From contig NZ_FNBM01000002.1 in NCBI RefSeq assembly GCF_900102335.1, positions 248,001-312,000 on the forward strand: a stretch of 64,000 nt of DNA. Reading direction: 5' to 3'. Position 1 is the first letter of the stretch. Every line of letters begins with the position of its first letter. Under the pieces are notes generated by a model, which did not search any database, was not told the DNA's origin, and worked only from the letters and a program-made list of their open reading frames with translations. The stretch comes from Phytopseudomonas seleniipraecipitans (GTDB lineage Bacteria > Pseudomonadota > Gammaproteobacteria > Pseudomonadales > Pseudomonadaceae). Shown in pieces: positions 27,554 through 39,368 of this stretch. The translations under genes and the position numbers were made by a program.

Positions 27554-28008
27554 TCGAACTGGATCTGCAGGTCGCCAGCACGGGCGACCACCTGCCTGCC
27601 CTGGGCGCATTCCAGGCCTGGTGTGAGCTGGCCCTGCGCCAGCGCACGGCAGACTCGGAGCTGACCATCCGCCTGGTCGACGAGGCCGAAGGCCGCGAAC
27701 TCAACCACACCTGGCGCCACAAGGATTACGCGACCAACGTATTGTCCTTCCCCGCTGATGTGCCTGATGATTTGCTGGATATTCCGCTGCTCGGCGACCT
27801 GGTGATTTGCGTCCCGGTGGTCGAGCGTGAAGCCATCGAACAAGGCAAGGCACTGGAAGCGCACTGGGCGCATCTGGTGATACACGGCTGTCTGCACCTG
27901 CTCGGTTACGACCACATCGACGATGAGGAAGCCGAGGAGATGGAAGCGCTGGAACGATTATTGCTCGCCGAGCTGGGTCATCCCGACCCGTATGCCGGCG
28001 ACGAATAG
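27550..28008 (+). CDS. ybeY: Endoribonuclease YbeY
   Basis: YbeY is a zinc metalloprotein needed for 16S rRNA 3' end maturation and 70S quality control. The 152-residue product has the three-His motif [11 protein letters not shown] and the preceding NVLSFPAD strand. Its ATG overlaps the stop of the PhoH-like gene (ATGA), so both are made together. The C-terminal acidic stretch ([12 protein letters not shown]) is typical. Length is normal. Confidence 0.96.
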   Translation: MIELDLQVASTGDHLPALGAFQAWCELALRQRTADSELTIRLVDEAEGRELNHTWRHKDYATNVLSFPADVPDDLLDIPLLGDLVICVPVVEREAIEQGKALEAHWAHLVIHGCLHLLGYDHIDDEEAEEMEALERLLLAELGHPDPYAGDE

Positions 28009-28033
28009 AGCAAAGGATCCCGAGTAAAACCCC

Positions 28034-28870
28034 ATGAGCGAAGACCGATCGAGCAACGAGCAAAAGTCCTGGCTGAACAAGCTGACCCAGGCTTTTGCTC
28101 ATGAGCCGAAGAACCGTCAGGAACTGCTGGAAGTCCTGCGCGATGCGCATCAGAACAAACTGCTCGACAGCGAGGCCCTGGCCATCGTCGAGGGCGCCAT
28201 CCAGGTCGCCGACCTGCAAGTTCGCGACATCATGGTGCCGCGCTCCCAGGTGGTGACGATCAAGGCCAGCCAATCCCCCAAAGAATTCCTCCCGGTGATC
28301 ATCGAGGCCGCGCACTCGCGTTATCCGGTGATCGGCGAGACCCTTGACGATGTGCTCGGCATCCTGCTCGCCAAGGACCTGCTGCCGCTGTTGCTGGCCG
28401 ACCAGCCCGACTTCAACATCCGCGACATGCTCCGCCCGGCCACCTTCGTGCCCGAGTCCAAGCGCCTCAATGTGCTGCTGCGCGAGTTCCGCGCCAACCA
28501 CAATCACATGGCCGTGGTAATCGACGAATACGGCGGTGTGGCCGGCCTGGTGACCATCGAGGACGTGCTCGAACAGATCGTCGGCGACATCGAAGACGAG
28601 CACGATGTCGAGGAAGACAGCTACATCAAACCGCTGCCCAGCGGCGACTTCCTGGTCAAGGCGCTGACCCCTATCGAACACTTCAATGAAGCGTTTACCA
28701 GCGACTTCTCCGACGATGAATTCGACACCGTCGGCGGCCTGGTGATGAGCGCCTTCGGCCATCTGCCCAAGCGCAACGAAGTGACGGTAATCGGTGAGTT
28801 CCGCTTCCGCGTGCTCAACGCCGACAGCCGCCGCGTGCACCTGCTGCGCCTGACGCCGCTGGCCCGCTGA
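28034..28870 (+). CDS. corC: CorC/HlyC-type CBS-domain protein
   Basis: The 278-residue protein has two CBS domains (about 65-190; DIMVPRSQVV and MAVVIDEYGGVAGLVTIEDVLEQIVGDI) and a C-terminal CorC_HlyC domain ending in FRVLNADSRRVHLLRL. There is no membrane segment. It is linked to magnesium and cobalt efflux, and is usually found between ybeY and lnt. It is 25 bases after ybeY. The precise role is uncertain in the family as a whole. Confidence 0.93.
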   Translation: MSEDRSSNEQKSWLNKLTQAFAHEPKNRQELLEVLRDAHQNKLLDSEALAIVEGAIQVADLQVRDIMVPRSQVVTIKASQSPKEFLPVIIEAAHSRYPVIGETLDDVLGILLAKDLLPLLLADQPDFNIRDMLRPATFVPESKRLNVLLREFRANHNHMAVVIDEYGGVAGLVTIEDVLEQIVGDIEDEHDVEEDSYIKPLPSGDFLVKALTPIEHFNEAFTSDFSDDEFDTVGGLVMSAFGHLPKRNEVTVIGEFRFRVLNADSRRVHLLRLTPLAR

Positions 28871-28925
28871 TGTGACAGCGCCCCGCAACCTGGGGCGCCT
28901 GCTTTCCTTCTTTTCGAGCATCCCG

Positions 28926-30443
28926 ATGAATCGACTGTTCCGCCCCGGCTGGCCCGGCAACCTGATCGCCCTGCTGGCAGGCGCGTTGACCACGCTGGCG
29001 CTGGCGCCGTATGGCATCTGGCCGCTGGTCTTGGTATCGATTGCCCTGCTCTACCGGGGCCTGCGCGAGCTGACGCCGCGCCAGGCTGCGTGGCGCGGCT
29101 GGTGGTACGGCTTCGGTCTGTTCGCCTCCGGTACCAGCTGGGTGTATGTGAGCATCCACGATTACGGTGCAGCCTCGCCGCCGCTGGCCGCTTTTCTGAC
29201 CCTGGGTTTCGTCGCCGGACTTGGCCTGTTCTTCGCCCTGACTGCGTGGCTGTGGGCGCTGTGGCTGCGTCGCGATGCAGCACCGGTTAGCGATGCACTG
29301 GCGTTCGCTGCGTTGTGGGTGGCCCAAGAAGCGTTCCGCGGCTGGTTTCTTACCGGCTTCCCCTGGCTGTATGCAGGCTACAGCCAACTGGACGGCCCGA
29401 TGGCCGGCCTGGCGCCAGTCGGCGGCGTGTGGCTGCTGTCTTTCGCCTTGGCACTCAGCGCCGCGCTGTTGGTCAATCTGCCGCGCCTCTACCGCAACAA
29501 GCCGCAATTTGGCGCCGCACTCGCGCTGCTGATCGCACCCTGGCTGATCGGCGGCCTGCTCAAAGGTCATGCCTGGACCGCGCCGGCCGGCGACCCACTG
29601 AGCGTCGCCGCGATCCAGGGCAACGTCGAGCAGAACCTCAAATGGGACCCGGCGCAGCTCAATGCGCAGCTGGCGCTGTACCGCGACATGAGTTTCGCCA
29701 GCAAGCCGGTGGACATCCTGGTGTGGCCGGAAACCGCGGTGCCGGTGCTCAAGGAACAGGCAATCGGCTATCTCAGTGTCATGGACCGCTTCGCCAGTGA
29801 CCGCCAGAGCGCGCTGATTACCGGCGTACCGATTCGCCAGCCCAACGAGCACGGCGAGCTGCGCTACTACAACGGCGTCAGCGTGGTGGGTCAGGGCAGC
29901 GGCGATTACCTAAAACAGCGCCTGGTGCCGTTCGGCGAGTACGTACCGCTGCAGGAAGTGCTGCGCGGTCTGATCGCCTTCTTCGACTTGCCAATGTCTG
30001 ACTTCGCCCGCGGCGACCACGACCAACCCCTGCTGGAAGCCAAGGGTCATCGCATCGCCACGTTCATCTGCTACGAAGTGGTGTATCCGGAATTCGCCGC
30101 CGAAATGGCCGCCCGCAGCGACCTGCTGCTAACGGTGAGCAACGACACGTGGTTCGGCACCTCTATCGGGCCGCTGCAACACCTGCAAATGGCGCAGATG
30201 CGCGCGCTGGAAGCCGGCCGCTGGATGATTCGCGCGACCAATAACGGCGTGACCGTGCTGATCGACCCGTTCGGCCAGATCACCGAACGCCTGCCGCAAT
30301 TCGAACAAGGCACCCTGTACGGTGAAGTGCAGCCAATGCAGCACCTGACGCCCTACCTGCAATGGCGTTCCTGGCCGCTGATCGCCCTCTGCAGCCTGCT
30401 GGCAATCTGGGCACTGATTCGCCGTCGCCAAGACGCGGCGTAA
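28926..30443 (+). CDS. lnt: Apolipoprotein N-acyltransferase
   Basis: Lnt adds the third acyl chain to lipoproteins in the inner membrane, allowing their release by Lol. The 505-residue protein has about six N-terminal membrane helices and then a periplasmic nitrilase domain with catalytic Glu in VWPETAVP, Lys in KQRLVPFGEYVP and Cys in FICYEVVYPE. The ATG at 28926 matches the family start (MNRLFRPGWPGNL); a GTG at 28872 opens the frame earlier. It follows corC, as in other gammaproteobacteria. Confidence 0.96.
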   Translation: MNRLFRPGWPGNLIALLAGALTTLALAPYGIWPLVLVSIALLYRGLRELTPRQAAWRGWWYGFGLFASGTSWVYVSIHDYGAASPPLAAFLTLGFVAGLGLFFALTAWLWALWLRRDAAPVSDALAFAALWVAQEAFRGWFLTGFPWLYAGYSQLDGPMAGLAPVGGVWLLSFALALSAALLVNLPRLYRNKPQFGAALALLIAPWLIGGLLKGHAWTAPAGDPLSVAAIQGNVEQNLKWDPAQLNAQLALYRDMSFASKPVDILVWPETAVPVLKEQAIGYLSVMDRFASDRQSALITGVPIRQPNEHGELRYYNGVSVVGQGSGDYLKQRLVPFGEYVPLQEVLRGLIAFFDLPMSDFARGDHDQPLLEAKGHRIATFICYEVVYPEFAAEMAARSDLLLTVSNDTWFGTSIGPLQHLQMAQMRALEAGRWMIRATNNGVTVLIDPFGQITERLPQFEQGTLYGEVQPMQHLTPYLQWRSWPLIALCSLLAIWALIRRRQDAA

Positions 30444-30648
30444 CACCGAGGCAATCGAGCGCTGGCTGAACACATGGATACGCAGTGCAGCGTGGTCATG
30501 GCTCACCGGCGCGGTCTAAGCAACCCGCAGCGAACTGCGCCAATGATGGCTGCGAGCCCGATTTGCCTTTGAATCGCGCTCCAGCGGCGAATCGCCATGC
30601 TGGACGAGCGAAACGCCAGCTACCGACAGCGAACCGCGCTACCCACCA

Positions 30649-31413
30649 CTAAAGCCCGTAGGCCAGTGGATAGGCCAACGAGCCGATCAGCTCATTCAGC
30701 AATTGGGTGCTCTGCCAGAACGACTTGCCTTCCGGTAACCAGCCGCCCAGTGGCCGGTCGTTAGGTACGCCAATGAAACCGACGGGCGCGGTCACTACCT
30801 CGAAGCCCGCCTGCTCGAAACTCCAGCGCGAGCGTGGCATATGCCAGGCCTGGGTCACCAGCAGCACACGGCGAATACCCTCCGGCTGCAGCATGGCAGC
30901 GGTGTCCACGGCGTTCTCCCAAGTGGTGCGGCTGCGCTCCTCCTGCCAGCGTACTGCCACGCCAAAGTCTTCTTGCATCACCTGCGCGGCCAGCGCTGCT
31001 TCGCTCGGCGGGCGCCCAAAATGCAGACCACCGGTAGCTAGAACAGGCAGACCAGACGCCTTGGCGAGTCGCGCCGCATAGCGAATACGCTCCATCGCCA
31101 TGGCGCTGGGCTGGTCACCGCCCCAGGCCGGATCGGCAGAGTCCCGTCCCGCCCCCAATATCACGATGACATCCGCGTGCTGCGCCAGCTCGGCCCACTG
31201 TTGCTGCGCCAGTGCCGGCTCGCTCTCGATCTGCCGCGCGCCCCACTCCACGGCGACCGGCAGACTCATCAGCCACAGGCCGCTCAGGCCGACCGCAAAG
31301 CAACCAGCTGCCAGCCGCGGGAAGCGCCGGCGCAAAAACCAGGCGAGCACCAGCAGAAGCAGCAGGATGCCGGGCGGCATGAAGAATTGCTTGAGCATGT
31401 AGCGAAGCGGCAT
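30649..31413 (-). CDS. elyC: ElyC/YdcF-family DUF218 membrane protein
   Basis: The 254-residue protein has two N-terminal membrane helices (about 12-27 and 34-54) and a DUF218 domain with VIVILGAG, YAARLAKASGLPVLATGG, and the TTWENA / LLVTQAWHMPRS motifs. In E. coli ElyC affects undecaprenyl-phosphate metabolism and peptidoglycan synthesis at low temperature. A GGAGG site lies seven bases before the ATG at 31413. It is convergent with lnt and upstream of the small hypothetical gene on the other side. Confidence 0.87.
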   Translation of the reverse strand: MPLRYMLKQFFMPPGILLLLLVLAWFLRRRFPRLAAGCFAVGLSGLWLMSLPVAVEWGARQIESEPALAQQQWAELAQHADVIVILGAGRDSADPAWGGDQPSAMAMERIRYAARLAKASGLPVLATGGLHFGRPPSEAALAAQVMQEDFGVAVRWQEERSRTTWENAVDTAAMLQPEGIRRVLLVTQAWHMPRSRWSFEQAGFEVVTAPVGFIGVPNDRPLGGWLPEGKSFWQSTQLLNELIGSLAYPLAYGL

Positions 31414-31516
31414 CGAGCACCTCCAGGAAAGGCTCGAAGCCTAGGTGCACTTGTGGCTACAGCACAAGCCAAGCCGCGGCGCAGATGACCAACCGACAAT
31501 CGCGGAGAACCGCCGC

Positions 31517-31846
31517 TCAGTCATCCGCGACCAGTTGAGCACCGCGCGGTGCCGTGCCCGCAGCGCAGCCAATGACGGCGCCAGCGTGACGCTCGAAGGG
31601 CGGCGACAGGGGCACCCGAGGCGCAGCGCCCGTGATATGCCAGCCGCGCAGCCAAGCGTAATCATTGGCCAGATAGGCCGTGATCAGCGCCAGCTCAGTG
31701 GCAGACAAGCCGCGCACCTCCATCTCCGTGGCAGGCTCGTCAGACAGATGATCCAGGTTGCTGGCTTCATCCAGGGCCGACGCCAGCCGTTGCAGCAAGT
31801 GGCCGTAAGGGTCGGCCTGGTTATCGAACTTCGCTGGATACGCCAT
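31517..31846 (-). CDS. Small conserved hypothetical protein upstream of leuS
   Basis: I do not recognise the family by name. The 109-residue protein is helical, with no signal peptide, and has a conserved-looking core LSATELALITAYLANDYAWLRGWH. A GGAGG ribosome site six bases before the ATG at 31846 supports it. A gene in this position, divergent from leuS, is one I recall from other pseudomonads. No function can be inferred. Confidence 0.7.
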   Translation of the reverse strand: MAYPAKFDNQADPYGHLLQRLASALDEASNLDHLSDEPATEMEVRGLSATELALITAYLANDYAWLRGWHITGAAPRVPLSPPFERHAGAVIGCAAGTAPRGAQLVADD

Positions 31847-32015
31847 CACACACCTCCGGGCAATGTGGCCCTGTCAGTGAGCTTAGCGTTGGCCTCGCCG
31901 CGAGCGGCCTACCGCGACAAACGGCGACGCGCACGCCCGGCGAGAGCAATCAGCGTTTCCTCCGTCAAGGGGGGTCATGTATGCTACGGCGTTTCCCGAA
32001 AGCCCCTTTCCCTAG

Positions 32016-34634
<2,619 letters not shown>

Positions 34635-34647
34635 GGCGAAAGGTGAG

Positions 34648-34728
34648 GTGTCGGCATGCTGCCGACACTGGGTCAACGTATCGGCAACGCAGGCACCCGT
34701 GCCTGCCCATGCTGGCCGGCGGAGCCGG
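34648..34728 (+). other. Three perfect hairpins between leuS and lptE
   Basis: Within 80 bases there are three inverted repeats: GTGTCGGCA/TGCCGACAC (34648-34668), GCAGGCAC/GTGCCTGC (34689-34706) and a GCCGGC/GCCGGC stem just after. None has a T run. They could tune read-through from leuS into lptE or stabilise the mRNA. Confidence 0.55.
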
Positions 34729-34748
34729 CAGGACAAGGGGATAACGAG

Positions 34749-35354
34749 ATGATCAAGCGCAATCTGTTGGTAATTGGTCTGGCTGCCCTGCTGGGTGCAT
34801 GCGGCTTCCAGCTGCGCGGCACCGGCGACGTACAGTTCGCCCTCAAGGAACTTGAGGTCAGCGCACGAGACAGCTACGGCGATACCGTCCGTGACGTTCG
34901 TGACGTGCTGGAAAACAACGGCGTGCGCGTATTCCCTGGCGCTGCCTATAAGCTGTACCTGGCCAATGAACAGGAAAATCAACGTTCCGCCAGCTACACC
35001 AGCTCAGCTCGCAGCGTTGAATATGAGCGCACCCTGACCCTGAACTACGAGATCCGTGGCGCCAAGGACCTGCTGCTGCTCAGCAACCAGCTGGAAGTGC
35101 AGAGCTACTACGTGCAGGACTCCAACAACCTGATCAGCAACGATCAGGAGTCCGCTCAGCTGCGCACCGAAATGCGCCGCGACCTGGTGCAGCAACTGGC
35201 TCAGCGCCTGCAGCAGATCACCCCGGACCAGCTCGACGCCCTCCAGCAGACCGCTGAAGCCAAGGCCAAGGCGGAAGCCGACGCCATTGAGGCGGCACGT
35301 CAGCGTGAAGCTGCTCAGCCGCAGCAATCGCCCATCGAACTGCCGGTGCAATAA
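34749..35354 (+). CDS. lptE: LPS-assembly lipoprotein LptE
   Basis: LptE is the outer-membrane lipoprotein that plugs LptD and helps place lipopolysaccharide at the cell surface. The 201-residue product has a lipobox LLGAC followed by GFQLRGTG, the family signature. The C-terminal 45 residues are a charged, alanine/glutamine-rich extension ([22 protein letters not shown]) probably helical or coiled-coil. The start at 34749 gives the signal peptide [18 protein letters not shown]. It lies between leuS and holA as expected. Confidence 0.95.
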   Translation: MIKRNLLVIGLAALLGACGFQLRGTGDVQFALKELEVSARDSYGDTVRDVRDVLENNGVRVFPGAAYKLYLANEQENQRSASYTSSARSVEYERTLTLNYEIRGAKDLLLLSNQLEVQSYYVQDSNNLISNDQESAQLRTEMRRDLVQQLAQRLQQITPDQLDALQQTAEAKAKAEADAIEAARQREAAQPQQSPIELPVQ

Positions 35355-35395
35355 GCCAGTAGGGGCCACTCGGTGGCCCTTCGGTTTAGAGGCTT

Positions 35396-36430
35396 ATGAA
35401 ACTCGCCCCCGCCCAACTCGGTAAACACCTGCAAGGTCCCTTGGCGCCCGTCTACGTGGTTTGCGGCGACGAAGCCCTGCTCTGCCAGGAAGCCAGCGAC
35501 GCCATCCGCAATGCCAGTCGTGCGCAAGGCTTCACCGAGCGCGAAGTGTTCCACGCCGAAGCCAATTTCGACTGGGGCATGCTTTATGAAGCGGGCGCCA
35601 GCCTGTCGCTGTTCGCCGACAAGCGCGTCATCGAACTGCGCATTCCCAACGGCAAGCCTGGCGACAAGGGTGCAGCTGCGATCATCGAGTACCTCGGGCG
35701 TCCGCCTGAAGACACCCTGTTGTTGATCAGCCTGCCAAAGCTCGACGGCAGCGCGCAGAAAACCAAGTGGGCCAAAGCCCTGATCGACGGGCCGCATTGC
35801 CAGTTCGTGCAGATCTGGCCGGTGGACGCCAACGGGCTGCCGCAATGGATTCGCCAGCGTCTGGCCCAGGCCGGCATGAACGCCACCGCCGACGCCGTGG
35901 ACCTGATTGCTGCGCGAGTTGAAGGCAACCTGCTGGCTGCTGCACAGGAGATCGAGAAGCTCAAGCTGCTTGCTGACGGCCAGCAGATCGATGCCGGCAC
36001 CGTGCAGGCGGCCGTGGCCGACAGCGCTCGCTACGACGTATTCGGCCTCATCGATGCGATCCTCAACGGCGAAGCGGCCCACGCCCTGCGCATGCTCGAC
36101 GGCTTGCGTGGCGAGGGTCAGGAGTCGCTGTTCATCGTGGTGATGCTGGCCCGCGAACTGCGCCAGCTGGCCAACATTTCCTACCAGTTCAGCCAGGGCG
36201 TGCCATTGGACAAGGCCTTTGCCTCAGCCCGTCCACCAGTCTGGGACAAGCGCCGCCCACTGGTTAGCAAAGCTCTGCAGCGGCACTCGCCAGCGCGCTG
36301 GAATGCGTTGCTGATGGATGCTCAGCAGATTGATGCGCAGGTAAAGGGCCAGGCGGCAGGCGATCCCTGGGCCAGCCTGTCGCGGTTGGTACTGATGATG
36401 GCCGGACAGCGCTTGAAGCTCGGTGCTTAA
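35396..36430 (+). CDS. holA: DNA polymerase III subunit delta
   Basis: HolA opens the beta clamp in the clamp loader. The 344-residue protein has the typical start MKLAPAQLGKHL...PVYVVCGDEALL, the segment LFADKRVIELRIPNGKPGDKG, and C-terminal helical collar region (ARELRQLANI). Its Walker-type site is degenerate, as in the family. It follows lptE by 41 bases, with a weak hairpin between them (35361-35381). Length and order are normal. Confidence 0.95.
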   Translation: MKLAPAQLGKHLQGPLAPVYVVCGDEALLCQEASDAIRNASRAQGFTEREVFHAEANFDWGMLYEAGASLSLFADKRVIELRIPNGKPGDKGAAAIIEYLGRPPEDTLLLISLPKLDGSAQKTKWAKALIDGPHCQFVQIWPVDANGLPQWIRQRLAQAGMNATADAVDLIAARVEGNLLAAAQEIEKLKLLADGQQIDAGTVQAAVADSARYDVFGLIDAILNGEAAHALRMLDGLRGEGQESLFIVVMLARELRQLANISYQFSQGVPLDKAFASARPPVWDKRRPLVSKALQRHSPARWNALLMDAQQIDAQVKGQAAGDPWASLSRLVLMMAGQRLKLGA

Positions 36431-36516
36431 ACCTACTCCCCGTATGGACATGGCTGATCGAGCGGCGCATCATTGATGCCGCTCGCACCGGCGCGAGCAT
36501 TGATCGAGGACCTGCC

Positions 36517-36684
36517 ATGAGCAAGAAAGTACGCCCGAACAAGGCTAAATCCATCATCGCCCAGCCACTGTTCCGCTCACGCCAGGAACGACCCGGTAAA
36601 GGAAAAGGCAGCTACCGCCGCCAAGCCTCCCAGCAAAACTGGGAGGCTTTTCCGTTTCTGGGGCTGCTGAAAAAGTTGCCTTGA
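36517..36684 (+). CDS. arfA: Alternative ribosome-rescue factor ArfA
   Basis: ArfA brings RF2 to ribosomes stalled on mRNAs without a stop codon, as back-up to tmRNA. The 55-residue reading frame has the conserved core AQPLFRSRQERPGKGKGSYRR and, downstream, NWEA, both alignable with E. coli ArfA (DPLFRQR...KGKGSYMRK...NWEA). A strong intrinsic terminator lies inside the frame at 36624-36651, so most transcripts should end before the stop codon. In E. coli this makes ArfA synthesis depend on failure of tmRNA tagging. The true functional product would be about 40-44 residues. Confidence 0.9.
   Translation: MSKKVRPNKAKSIIAQPLFRSRQERPGKGKGSYRRQASQQNWEAFPFLGLLKKLP
36624..36651 (+). terminator. 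Intrinsic terminator inside the arfA frame
   Basis: A perfect 10-bp stem, AGCCTCCCAG / CTGGGAGGCT with loop CAAAA, is followed by TTTT. It begins at codon 36 of arfA and ends 33 bases before the stop codon. Such a hairpin yields a non-stop mRNA (by termination or RNase III cleavage), which is the known basis of arfA regulation. Confidence 0.88.
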
Positions 36685-36748
36685 TCGCTCGCTCAGCCCG
36701 CATTCCCGCTCATCCGTGCTAAGGTGGTCGCCTGCAAAACGTGTTGAG

Positions 36749-38044
36749 ATGACCATGCCCAACCTGTTCCTTCGCGGCCTACCTGTTACCGCTGCGGCCA
36801 GCTTTCTGCTCCTGCTCACGGCCTGCGCCGATGCCCCTGCCCAGCCACTGGCGACGCCAAGCACCCCGCAGAGCACTACCTCGACCAACGCGCTGCCTCA
36901 ACCCGTTCAGGAGCAACTGAGCTTCGAACAATGGCGCGACCTGCTGCGCAGTGATGCGATCGCCGCCGGCATCAATCCGACGCTGTTCGACCGAGCCTTT
37001 GCAGGCGTGGTACCGAACCCGGACGTGGTCAAGGCAGACAGCAGCCAGCCCGAGTTCAGCCGACCGGTGTGGGAATACCTGAAAGGTGCCGTGTCGCCGA
37101 GCCGCGTCGCCCGTGGCCGTATTCTGCTGGCGCAGAACCGCGCCGTGCTCAGCCAGATCGAACAGCGTTATGGCGTCGATGCCGAGACACTGGTCGCCAT
37201 CTGGGGCCTGGAGAGCAACTTCGGCAGCAATATCGGTAGCCACAACGTGGTGCGCTCGCTGGCGACCCTGGCCTATGAAGGCCGCCGTCAAGCGTTCTGG
37301 CGCAGCCAGTTGCTGGCCGTGCTGCAGATTCTCCAGCATGGCGATATCGCCCCGGAAAGCCTGGTTGGTTCCTGGGCCGGCGCCATGGGCCAGACCCAGT
37401 TCATGCCAACCACCTACAACGAGCATGCCGTGGACTTCGATGGCGATGGCAAGCGCGATGTCTGGACCTCCCAGGCCGACGCCCTGGCCTCGGCCGCGCA
37501 CTACCTGCAAAGCTCCAACTGGCAATTGCGCCAGCCATGGGGTTTCGAAGTACAGCTGCCACAGGGCTTCGACTACGCGCTGGCCGACCCGGAAGTGCGC
37601 CGCAGCCTGAACGAATGGCGCGCACTCGGTATTCGTCCGGTGGGCCAGCCGTTGAGCACCCCGCGTGACGATGCAAGCGCCACTCTGCTGCTGCCTGCAG
37701 GGCACCGTGGGCCTGCCTTCCTGCTGTTCGGCAACTTCCGCAGCATCCTGCGCTACAACAACTCAACCTCCTACGCCTTGGCGATCGGCTTGCTGTCCGA
37801 CGCCCTGCGTGGCGGCAATGGCGTGCAAGGGTCTTGGCCAGAAGGTGATCGGCAGCTGGGCCGCAGCGAGCGCGTCGAACTGCAGGAGCGCCTCAACGCA
37901 CGCGGCTTTGATTCCGGTCATCCGGACGGCATCATTGGCGCCAACACCCGCAAGGCGATTCGAGCTTTCCAGCTGCACCTTCGCTGGCCAGCTGATGGCT
38001 ACCCGGACAGCAAACTGCTCGACCAGCTACGCCAACAGAACTGA
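36749..38044 (+). CDS. sltB3: MltB-family lytic transglycosylase with peptidoglycan-binding domain
   Basis: This lipoprotein cleaves peptidoglycan glycan strands, forming anhydromuramic ends. The 431-residue protein has a lipobox-type signal sequence (FLLLLTAC), a MltB/SLT_2 domain with catalytic Glu155 in IWGLESNFGSNIG, GAMGQTQFMPTTY and DFDGDGKRDVW, and a C-terminal PG_binding_1 domain (LQERLNARGFDSG...GANTRKAIRAFQ). P. aeruginosa SltB3 has this layout and, as I recall, this position near holA. The start may be 36749 or 36755. Confidence 0.88.
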   Translation: MTMPNLFLRGLPVTAAASFLLLLTACADAPAQPLATPSTPQSTTSTNALPQPVQEQLSFEQWRDLLRSDAIAAGINPTLFDRAFAGVVPNPDVVKADSSQPEFSRPVWEYLKGAVSPSRVARGRILLAQNRAVLSQIEQRYGVDAETLVAIWGLESNFGSNIGSHNVVRSLATLAYEGRRQAFWRSQLLAVLQILQHGDIAPESLVGSWAGAMGQTQFMPTTYNEHAVDFDGDGKRDVWTSQADALASAAHYLQSSNWQLRQPWGFEVQLPQGFDYALADPEVRRSLNEWRALGIRPVGQPLSTPRDDASATLLLPAGHRGPAFLLFGNFRSILRYNNSTSYALAIGLLSDALRGGNGVQGSWPEGDRQLGRSERVELQERLNARGFDSGHPDGIIGANTRKAIRAFQLHLRWPADGYPDSKLLDQLRQQN

Positions 38045-38053
38045 TCCCCTCCA

Positions 38054-38077
38054 GCGCGGTGACGACCGTCACCGCGC
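38054..38077 (+). other. Perfect hairpin after the transglycosylase gene
   Basis: GCGCGGTGAC, loop GACC, GTCACCGCGC forms a 10-bp stem nine bases past the stop. The T run is missing, so termination would be Rho-aided or weak. Confidence 0.5.
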
Positions 38078-38204
38078 GCACTTGCGTTTGCGATTAGCCC
38101 CTTCCTGAGCGACTCTGTAGCCAGGCCAGCCATGCGATCCGTGGCGGCCGCGCCTGTCCGTTAGCCGTGATCCGGCGCGGGCCAATGACAACAGAGAGGT
38201 CGCT

Positions 38205-39356
38205 ATGCACGACATCGAACTAGACGACGAACAACGCATGATCCGCGACTGCACCCGACAGTTCGCGCGCCGCGCCATCGCCCCCCATGCGCAGGACTGG
38301 GAAAAGGCCGGCTGGATCGACGATGCGCTGGTGGCGCAGATGGGCGAGATGGGCCTGCTAGGAATGATTGTTCCCGATACCTGGGGCGGCAGTTATCTCG
38401 ACTACGTGGCTTACGCCCTCGCGGTTGAAGAAGTCTCTGCCGCTGATGCGGCGACTGGCACGCTGATGAGTGTGCACAATTCGGTGGGCTGTGGCCCGCT
38501 GCTCAACTACGGCACCGACGCACAAAAGAACGAGTGGTTACCGCGCCTGGCCAGCGGCGCAGTGATCGGATGCTTTTGCCTCACCGAACCCCAGGCGGGC
38601 TCTGAAGCCCACAACCTGCTTACTCGCGCCGAACTGCGCGGCGAGCACTGGGTGCTCAACGGTTCCAAACAGTTCGTCAGCAACGGCCAGCGCGCCGGGC
38701 TGGCCATCGTCTTCGCGGTCAGCGACGCCACACTCGGCAAGCAGGGTATCTCAGCCTTTCTGGTGCCGACCGACACGCCCGGCTTTCGCGTCGAACGGCG
38801 CGAACACAAGATGGGCATTCGCGCCTCGGATACTTGCGCCATCGTCCTGGAAAACTGCAGCATTCCTGCACAGAATCTGCTCGGCGAACGCGGCAAGGGC
38901 CTGGCCATTGCCTTGTCCAATCTCGAGGGCGGGCGCATCGGCATCGCCGCACAGGCCGTCGGCATCGCCCGGGCCGCCTTCGAGGCGGCGCTGGTCTATT
39001 CCCGTGAGCGGGTGCAGTTCGATAAGCCCATCGGCGAACACCAAAGCATCGCCAACCTGCTTGCCGACATGCACACCCAGATCAATGCGGCGCGCCTGCT
39101 GACCCTGCACGCAGCACGCCTGCGCAGCGCCGGTCAGCCATGCCTGTCGGAGGCGTCCCAGGCCAAGCTGTTCGCCTCGGAGATGGCCGAGCGGGTGTGC
39201 TCCAAGGCGCTGCAGGTGCACGGCGGCTATGGCTACCTGGAGGACTTCCCCGTGCAGCGCTATTACCGGGACGCGCGCGTCACGCAGATTTACGAAGGCG
39301 CCAGCGAGATCCAGCGTCTGTTGATTGCACGCGAACTAAAGCACTACGCGCTTTAG
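38205..39356 (+). CDS. Acyl-CoA dehydrogenase
   Basis: This FAD enzyme introduces the alpha-beta double bond into an acyl-CoA and passes electrons to ETF. The 383-residue protein has all three domains: N-terminal helices ([22 protein letters not shown]), the middle beta domain with [16 protein letters not shown] and [11 protein letters not shown], and the C-terminal helices with [24 protein letters not shown] split over the motif. The catalytic base is probably the Glu in [11 protein letters not shown], as in short- and medium-chain enzymes. Substrate length or branching cannot be read from sequence; isobutyryl/short-branched-chain is possible. The gene stands alone. Confidence 0.92.
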   Translation: MHDIELDDEQRMIRDCTRQFARRAIAPHAQDWEKAGWIDDALVAQMGEMGLLGMIVPDTWGGSYLDYVAYALAVEEVSAADAATGTLMSVHNSVGCGPLLNYGTDAQKNEWLPRLASGAVIGCFCLTEPQAGSEAHNLLTRAELRGEHWVLNGSKQFVSNGQRAGLAIVFAVSDATLGKQGISAFLVPTDTPGFRVERREHKMGIRASDTCAIVLENCSIPAQNLLGERGKGLAIALSNLEGGRIGIAAQAVGIARAAFEAALVYSRERVQFDKPIGEHQSIANLLADMHTQINAARLLTLHAARLRSAGQPCLSEASQAKLFASEMAERVCSKALQVHGGYGYLEDFPVQRYYRDARVTQIYEGASEIQRLLIARELKHYAL

Positions 39357-39368
39357 CGCAGCAGGCGC

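Noticed and set aside
27701..29017. 438-residue frame antisense to ybeY, corC and lnt
   Set aside because: It spans three well-supported coupled genes and has no family features.
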